Positions 59,098 to 64,000 of a DNA stretch of 64,000 bases are shown here, piece after piece (position 1 is the stretch's first letter; every line of letters starts with the position of its first letter). Under the pieces are notes generated by a model. The model made no database searches. It had not been told where the DNA came from and saw only the letters and a program-made list of their open reading frames with translations. This stretch comes from Aporrectodea caliginosa (taxonomy: Eukaryota > Annelida > Clitellata > Crassiclitellata > Lumbricidae), in the NCBI GenBank assembly GCA_020284085.1, contig JACEVL010000130.1:3600039-3664038 (forward strand). Direction: 5' to 3'. The position numbers and the translations under genes are program-made.

Positions 59098-61375
59098 GTA
59101 CACTGTAAATCCTCAGAACGCCGGACGCGTCCGGCAGCACATCTCACGCGTTCTATAAATGAACACGGGCGTTTAAAAATATGAACACGCGTGTTCAATA
59201 CGACGCGTCGTGCGTTCATGTTACGGAAAAACAGACATGTAGCCTACGTCAAAGACGCTGTATTGCTGTAACTGTATAGGCCTATAGGTCTAAGGGGAAA
59301 ATTGTCCATGATAAGCCTGCTTAGAAATGCAGAATTTATTATGTAGCCTAAATGATTAAAAAAATTATCGAAATCAAGTCAGAAGACTTCAAACAACGAT
59401 AATGGCGCGATATAATATGCTAACAATCAAAATCGACATGTAGGCCTAACACTGAAGCCTATACGATAAAAACAATTATAAATGGCATGAATAACCTTTA
59501 AATTCGTTTAGCATTTGTACATGAAGTAAGTTGAATAAAAGTGTAGACTACGTTGGAGCTGCACTTTTGAACACCGGTGTTCAATTAAGGACTCGTTGGT
59601 ATGCTATATTTGAACGCATGCGTTCAATTTTTGACCACGACATGATGAATATTAATCTCGTCTTCGTCCGCGAATTCGTGATCTTGTCGAATAGTTCACC
59701 AAGTTTGTGTTAAATATTCAGTCGGGCATCGCAGTAGAAATTTTTATGAAATCGAGATATTATAATAATCTTATGTTTCGCTTTGTTTACGATATATTTT
59801 TTCATTTTGCAAAGCCATACGTCCATCGAGGCTCAACCATTATGGTTCATGAATATTAAAATTACGTCTACGTACGCGACCCACTTTCGTTTTTGGCGGA
59901 ATGGCGGTTATGTTTCGAAAAAATCTGTTGGAAAGGTTCATTTTGTGCTTAAAATTGTTGTAAAACTACACAAGCGTGAGTATTTTTCCACACGAAATGT
60001 GCAAACGTGACCTCATTATATTCAGTAGCAAATTTGCAAAGTAGGCTACTTTAGACGCTATAGCCTATGCATAGTACTTGTAATATCGCAACTTCTGATT
60101 CCTCGGTATCAATTTATTATGGAAGGCAATTAACCCATTAGCACCTAACATGGATAATAACCCATTTAGCACTTAACATGGATGGATAATAATTGCTTTC
60201 GGTGCGATTCTTGTATTTTTGGGAACAATTTTTTCTCAGATTTAAAGACTCCTTGAGGCTTGCGCCAGATCATTTCAGCATGAAGCAAATTTCAGAGTGG
60301 CATGCGGGTACGCAGCACAGAAATATTACAATTTAAAAGTGCATGTACATCGTCATCACAAACAGGTCATAAATACTGCTGTCAAATTTGCTGATTAAGG
60401 GTCAGATCCAATAACTTCAAGTGACAAGGGCGAAGTAGTCGGTAGTGGTGTTTCACTGCCTGAATTTGATGTTGTTTAACATGCTTCCGATAGCATTTGG
60501 GAATTTATAAAGTTTATAATTAAATGTGATTTTTTTCTTTACAGATTAAAAAACGTAAAGTTGATGTTAGAGTTCATTATTAAGTAGACAGTGTTAACTG
60601 CTAGAATAGATAATAGATTGGATCCCAAAAGTCTCTTTAAAACACATCAATTTCAAAACAGGCTTTCGAGTGGTCCATTAGAAGTTTGGGGATTATTACG
60701 ATTATGATTATTTGTGTGGTCTCTTTTTGTATAGGGTGCTGGCCGAATGTTACTCGTGTACCAGTAGTTCACTTGTAGAGCACGAGACACATTTCAGCCA
60801 GGGAAGTGAGAAGGAAAGAGGCCAGCATTTTCCAGCTTTCTCTGTAATAGTTGTGTTGAAGGTCAGTGACCGTTGATTCAGAAAGTTTTCTGTGGTCTAA
60901 TTTTTATTACAATTTCTCATTGCTATAAATTTACACAAAATGCAAGGAGCAATTCAATGTGCCATGGTGAAAACAAATAATTTATAATAATGGTTTGCAA
61001 ATTAGGCCTACTGTTGAATGTAAGTTCTTTTTAAGGATATTATAACAGTTTCATTAGTTGAATGTTCAAGCCATTTTATAAACTAAAACTGATACATTTT
61101 CAGCTGCTCAAATATATTTCCATATTTGATATTTTCAACCTATGCAGTGTACCTAAGCTATAGGACAATGATGATTCGTACAATTGCTTCTCTCTGTGTC
61201 TTCGTGCCTGCCTTTCAATGTGCATAATGTTCAATCAAACGTCATCTATTACATTTTTACACATACTGTAGTACTAGTCATTCTGAATGTTGTGCACTTT
61301 GTTTCAGATCATTGCAGACAATGCATGCTGTGGCACAGTCTTTGGAGACAGCGGAGAGTGAGCCCTGCATATCGT

Positions 61376-61574
61376 TGCTCTGACAGTGAGCGACGACATA
61401 CCCGCATTTTCATTGTGGGTGTCACTGGGTGACACAGCTGTGACTAAAGTGCCAAAGACCAATATTCTGAGTGCCACCCTGCTGCTGCTTGTCTCACACT
61501 ATATTTTCGACCTAGAATACTCTAGGTTTTATGCTAATCTTTTGGGCGTTCTCCAAACTCTGACAATTATGTGA
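61376..61574 (+). CDS. Possible C-terminal exon, unknown protein
   Basis: An open frame follows an acceptor-like GTTGCTCTGACAG and runs to a TGA at 61572-61574. It contains NILSATLLLLVSHYIFDLEY followed by SRFYANLLGVLQTL. The pattern of a hydrophobic helix, a Y-[VI]-F-[ND]-L-x-Y motif and a second helix recalls the end of an uncharacterised family common in fish and invertebrates, which I know only from memory. It sits inside the putative element at 59098-62982, so it may be element-borne. No upstream exon was secured. Confidence 0.25.
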
Positions 61575-61687
61575 AGGACACCAGCAAGCAGTTCAAATTT
61601 TTCATTACAAAACTGTGCTGTTATTTAAAGTTTGCCGGAGTCATTACCCGAGATTAACTACGTCTTATCCTGTGACACTGACAAAAT

Positions 61688-61830
61688 CTTACAGAACCAT
61701 TATTTGCAGGATTTTCAGTTGCTAAAGTTGAATGTGAAATTTGAATGTTAACAATTATCATCAATGTCAATGGCATTGTAATTAATTTCAAGTTAATCAT
61801 TATTTGCAGGATTTTCAGTTGCAGGATATT
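61688..61830. repeat. Short direct duplication
   Basis: The words CATTATTTGCAGGATTTTCA and GTTGC occur at about 61690 and again about 106 bases later at 61797. Confidence 0.7.
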
Positions 61831-63056
61831 TGTAGTTCTATGTTCTGTTGGAATTGCATACATGTGTGCTTTTATATTTTTGATTAGCATTTGGATTTAA
61901 ATTTAAATATCCATGAGACTTGGTTGTGGGTCATTCACATATATATTATATCCGGACAGAGGGAGGGAGGGTCATGCAAATGCGGACAAGGGAGGAAGTC
62001 TTATGGCTTAAGATGGGTCTGCATGTACATGTACAAGGCTTTTAGTTCAACCTGCTTTAAGCACTAACTTCATTTATAAGATGGGAGACATTGATTCAGT
62101 TTTTACAGCTTTGAGTGCTGTAATTGACGTATGGAAACTTGCTTTACTTTCAAGTTTCAAATAGCATGTATATATTCAGACAATTCAATTATGCATGTGC
62201 TTATAAATTAAGATATAGAACAAGAAGTTTTGTAAGGGTGTCTTCTGCATGTTAGTGCATTATAATTGTTACCTGGCTTTGGAGTGCAGACGTCTGCAAA
62301 GTGGGAGAGTAAGGCCAAAAGCGGACAAAGGGTGATGGAGGGTCCAAAGGAGGTATTTTTGGGGGCGTCCTTTATGGACGAACCCTTGCTGTGCAATTGC
62401 ATTGAAGTATGATTATTTTATATCTCAATTCTGACTTTCATATAATAGCTGTGCTAATATTTTGTCTTAATTTTTGAATATATTAGGCCTATACATGCAA
62501 TTGCTTTCGTTATATTGTATTGTATATTATGTATATATACGTGTATTCTCTCAACTCTGAAGATGTGTGGTTATGGCAAGTGTTCATAGGTTGGGAACAC
62601 TAGTGTTCATGAAGAGCACATTGTTGTGTTCCTTTCATGAGCACTAGCGTTTAGAGCAGGGTTTGAACGCCCGGACGCGTTCTATTAGTGTTACATTTAC
62701 GCGTTAAAGCATTTGCACACGTCATGCGTTAACGAGTAGAACACCCATCAAGCGTTTAAAAATCGTAACACTAGTGTTCATAAATTTAATGCTAGCGTTA
62801 ACATTAGAAACGCCGGACGCGTTCTATTAGTGACGCGCATAGGTGTTCAATAATCATAACACTAGTGTTCAAAAACTTAATGCCAGCGTTAACATTAGAA
62901 ACGCCCGGACGCGTTCTATTAGTGTTACAATTTGGCGTTTAAAAATGTGTTCTAGTTGTGAACACTCGGCTTTAGAGTGTACAGTCTGTATTTGCATATA
63001 TTGTATATATAGAATGCAGAAATATTCAAGAGATACCGCACCTCTTGCTGTTCATA

Positions 63057-63262
63057 ATGACAACATAAATTTGCTCTGGCTGACAAAGGAGTCGAATTTA
63101 ACTGTATGGCAGCCTGCAAGGCGCCCATCAGTCCTACTGGTCATTTTAAGTCGTTCCCTAAGGAGTGGAAGGTTGAGTCAACCTTATGGGGCTAGCGGGT
63201 ATCGAACACGCGTCTTTCTGATTTTCGTGCCAGCGTGTTAGATACCATTCAACCATCTCCCC
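63057..63262 (-). mobile_element. tRNA-derived SINE (same family as 49905-50100)
   Basis: The minus strand begins GGGGAGATGGTTGAATGGTA, has AACACGCTGGCACGAA and a B box GTGTTCGATACCCGC. The body runs to GCAGGCTGCCATACAGTTAA. It carries a single B box. Confidence 0.75.
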
Positions 63263-64000
63263 ACTCCATGTATGTAGGATGGTAGGATGGTAGCGCTTGT
63301 TCTCCTTGACTAGTCTGCTGCTTTGCGGGTGCTATAGACTTTCTATTCTCTTCTTTTGCATGTCGCCATTGGAATTTGGGATATCTAGTCCTGCTCAAAC
63401 TTAGTTTTGCTACTTACCTCAGCCCTTGTACCAAATCAGTACTTGTGAATATTTAACTATCAGCACAGAGCTTGTTTAACAGGTGGTGTCCTTAAGCTCC
63501 TCTGATTGGTCTTCTTTTTGTTGTTTATATCTATACACATCACTACATTACTCCTTGGTCACTCCATAGATTATCACTTAGGATCTACATGTGATGATAC
63601 TCCAACTAACTCAAGGTTACATTCCTTTTGATCTTGTCATAATGTGCTTCTGTTTTCCTCTGTTTTGATTAGGTACACAGGGTATCAATAACAGCAAATT
63701 TACTCTTAACGCAACTCTTTGAAACCACTAATCTACTATACTCAACGTCAACATCAGCAAAAAATTAAATTGCTTAAATCTTTAAAACTGGGTGACTCAC
63801 TTACTGAGATAGCTGATGTAGGTTGGGCATTTTTAAGCAAATATGAGATGGGATGTATGGTATTCATATGTCGTCATACGTATATTTATGACATACTCAG
63901 GCCAAGAGAAGTCCATTTGTCCCCAAGGATATCTCTAGATGTTTTAGTCTCTGATCGCCTTTGTTGCTGCTTTCCTTTGACTGAGCAATACGTAACTTCA
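63263..64000. other. End of window, no supported feature
   Basis: AT-rich single-copy-looking DNA. No repeat family, RNA gene or exon was recognised on either strand. Confidence 0.4.

Larger units (their letters stand above)
59098..62982. mobile_element. Putative 3.9-kb DNA element with palindrome-rich ends
   Basis: The left end GTACACTGTAAATCCTCAGA resembles, inverted, the right end GTACACTCTAAAGCCGAGTG. Both ends are rich in ACGCGTCCGG and ACGCGTTCTAT words in inverse orientation, and the right end holds them in two direct units 91 bp apart. Palindromes of the form TGAACACNNGTGTTCA occur at 59182-59197, 59568-59585, 62595-62608, 62767-62778 and 62858-62869, with a relative at 59610-59627. 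No target duplication could be fixed. The superfamily is unknown. Confidence 0.45.

Overview
This is a 64-kb piece of an animal nuclear genome, almost certainly from a marine invertebrate. The evidence is coding exons split by introns of 0.3 to 14.5 kb with GT-AG borders, many microsatellites and minisatellites, tRNA-derived SINEs with internal A and B boxes, 5'-truncated LINEs and several DNA-transposon relics. The recurring AGGCCTA words and SINE tails ending in GTCGTTAAATAAAC recall molluscs or other lophotrochozoans, but that is an impression and not a proof. No rRNA gene, intact tRNA gene, CRISPR array or bacterial-type operon is visible.

The one gene that can be reconstructed lies on the minus strand from about 44,071 down to 11,859. 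It is a pentameric ligand-gated ion channel (Cys-loop receptor) of the nicotinic receptor type. Six exons join with matching intron phases and no stop into 514 residues: N-terminal helix region (43920-44071), a 45-bp exon (38339-38383), a 110-bp exon (37923-38032), the Cys-loop exon (36490-36741), a loop-C/M1/M2 exon (26991-27328) and a last exon with M3, the cytoplasmic loop, M4 and the stop (11859-12508). The 45-bp and 110-bp exons have the sizes known from nicotinic receptor genes. The signal-peptide exon was not found. The protein keeps the Cys-loop and four membrane segments, but it lacks the aromatic residues of the acetylcholine pocket, the vicinal cysteines of loop C and the acidic rings of the pore. 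It is therefore best read as an orphan receptor or a structural subunit.

The introns hold most of the unusual material. The last intron contains an 11.5-kb foldback structure (13352-24902): two arms of about 5.4 and 6.1 kb in inverse orientation, with near-identical outer 3.6-kb parts, diverged inner parts and a 450-bp palindrome at the fold. The next intron upstream holds a SINE with a triplicated B-box unit, a (CATC)n array, a 34-bp and a 33-bp minisatellite and a hAT-type MITE with target duplication. The first visible intron holds a 23-bp minisatellite, an 18-bp minisatellite and a MITE with telomere-like repeats.

Left of the gene (1-11,600) I see microsatellites, a hAT element with a perfect 8-bp target duplication (6817-7999), a LINE 3' end, a perfect 31-bp-arm hairpin and a cluster of transcription-factor-like words near 3 kb. 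Right of the gene (44,100-64,000) I see a possible terminal exon of a plus-strand gene (45755-45982), several SINEs and LINE ends, a hAT MITE, a MULE-like element with GCGC-rich terminal repeats and a FLYWCH-like finger ORF (55485-56310), a 1-kb pyrimidine tract, and a 3.9-kb stretch bounded by inverted repeats and rich in GAACAC-type palindromes (59098-62982).
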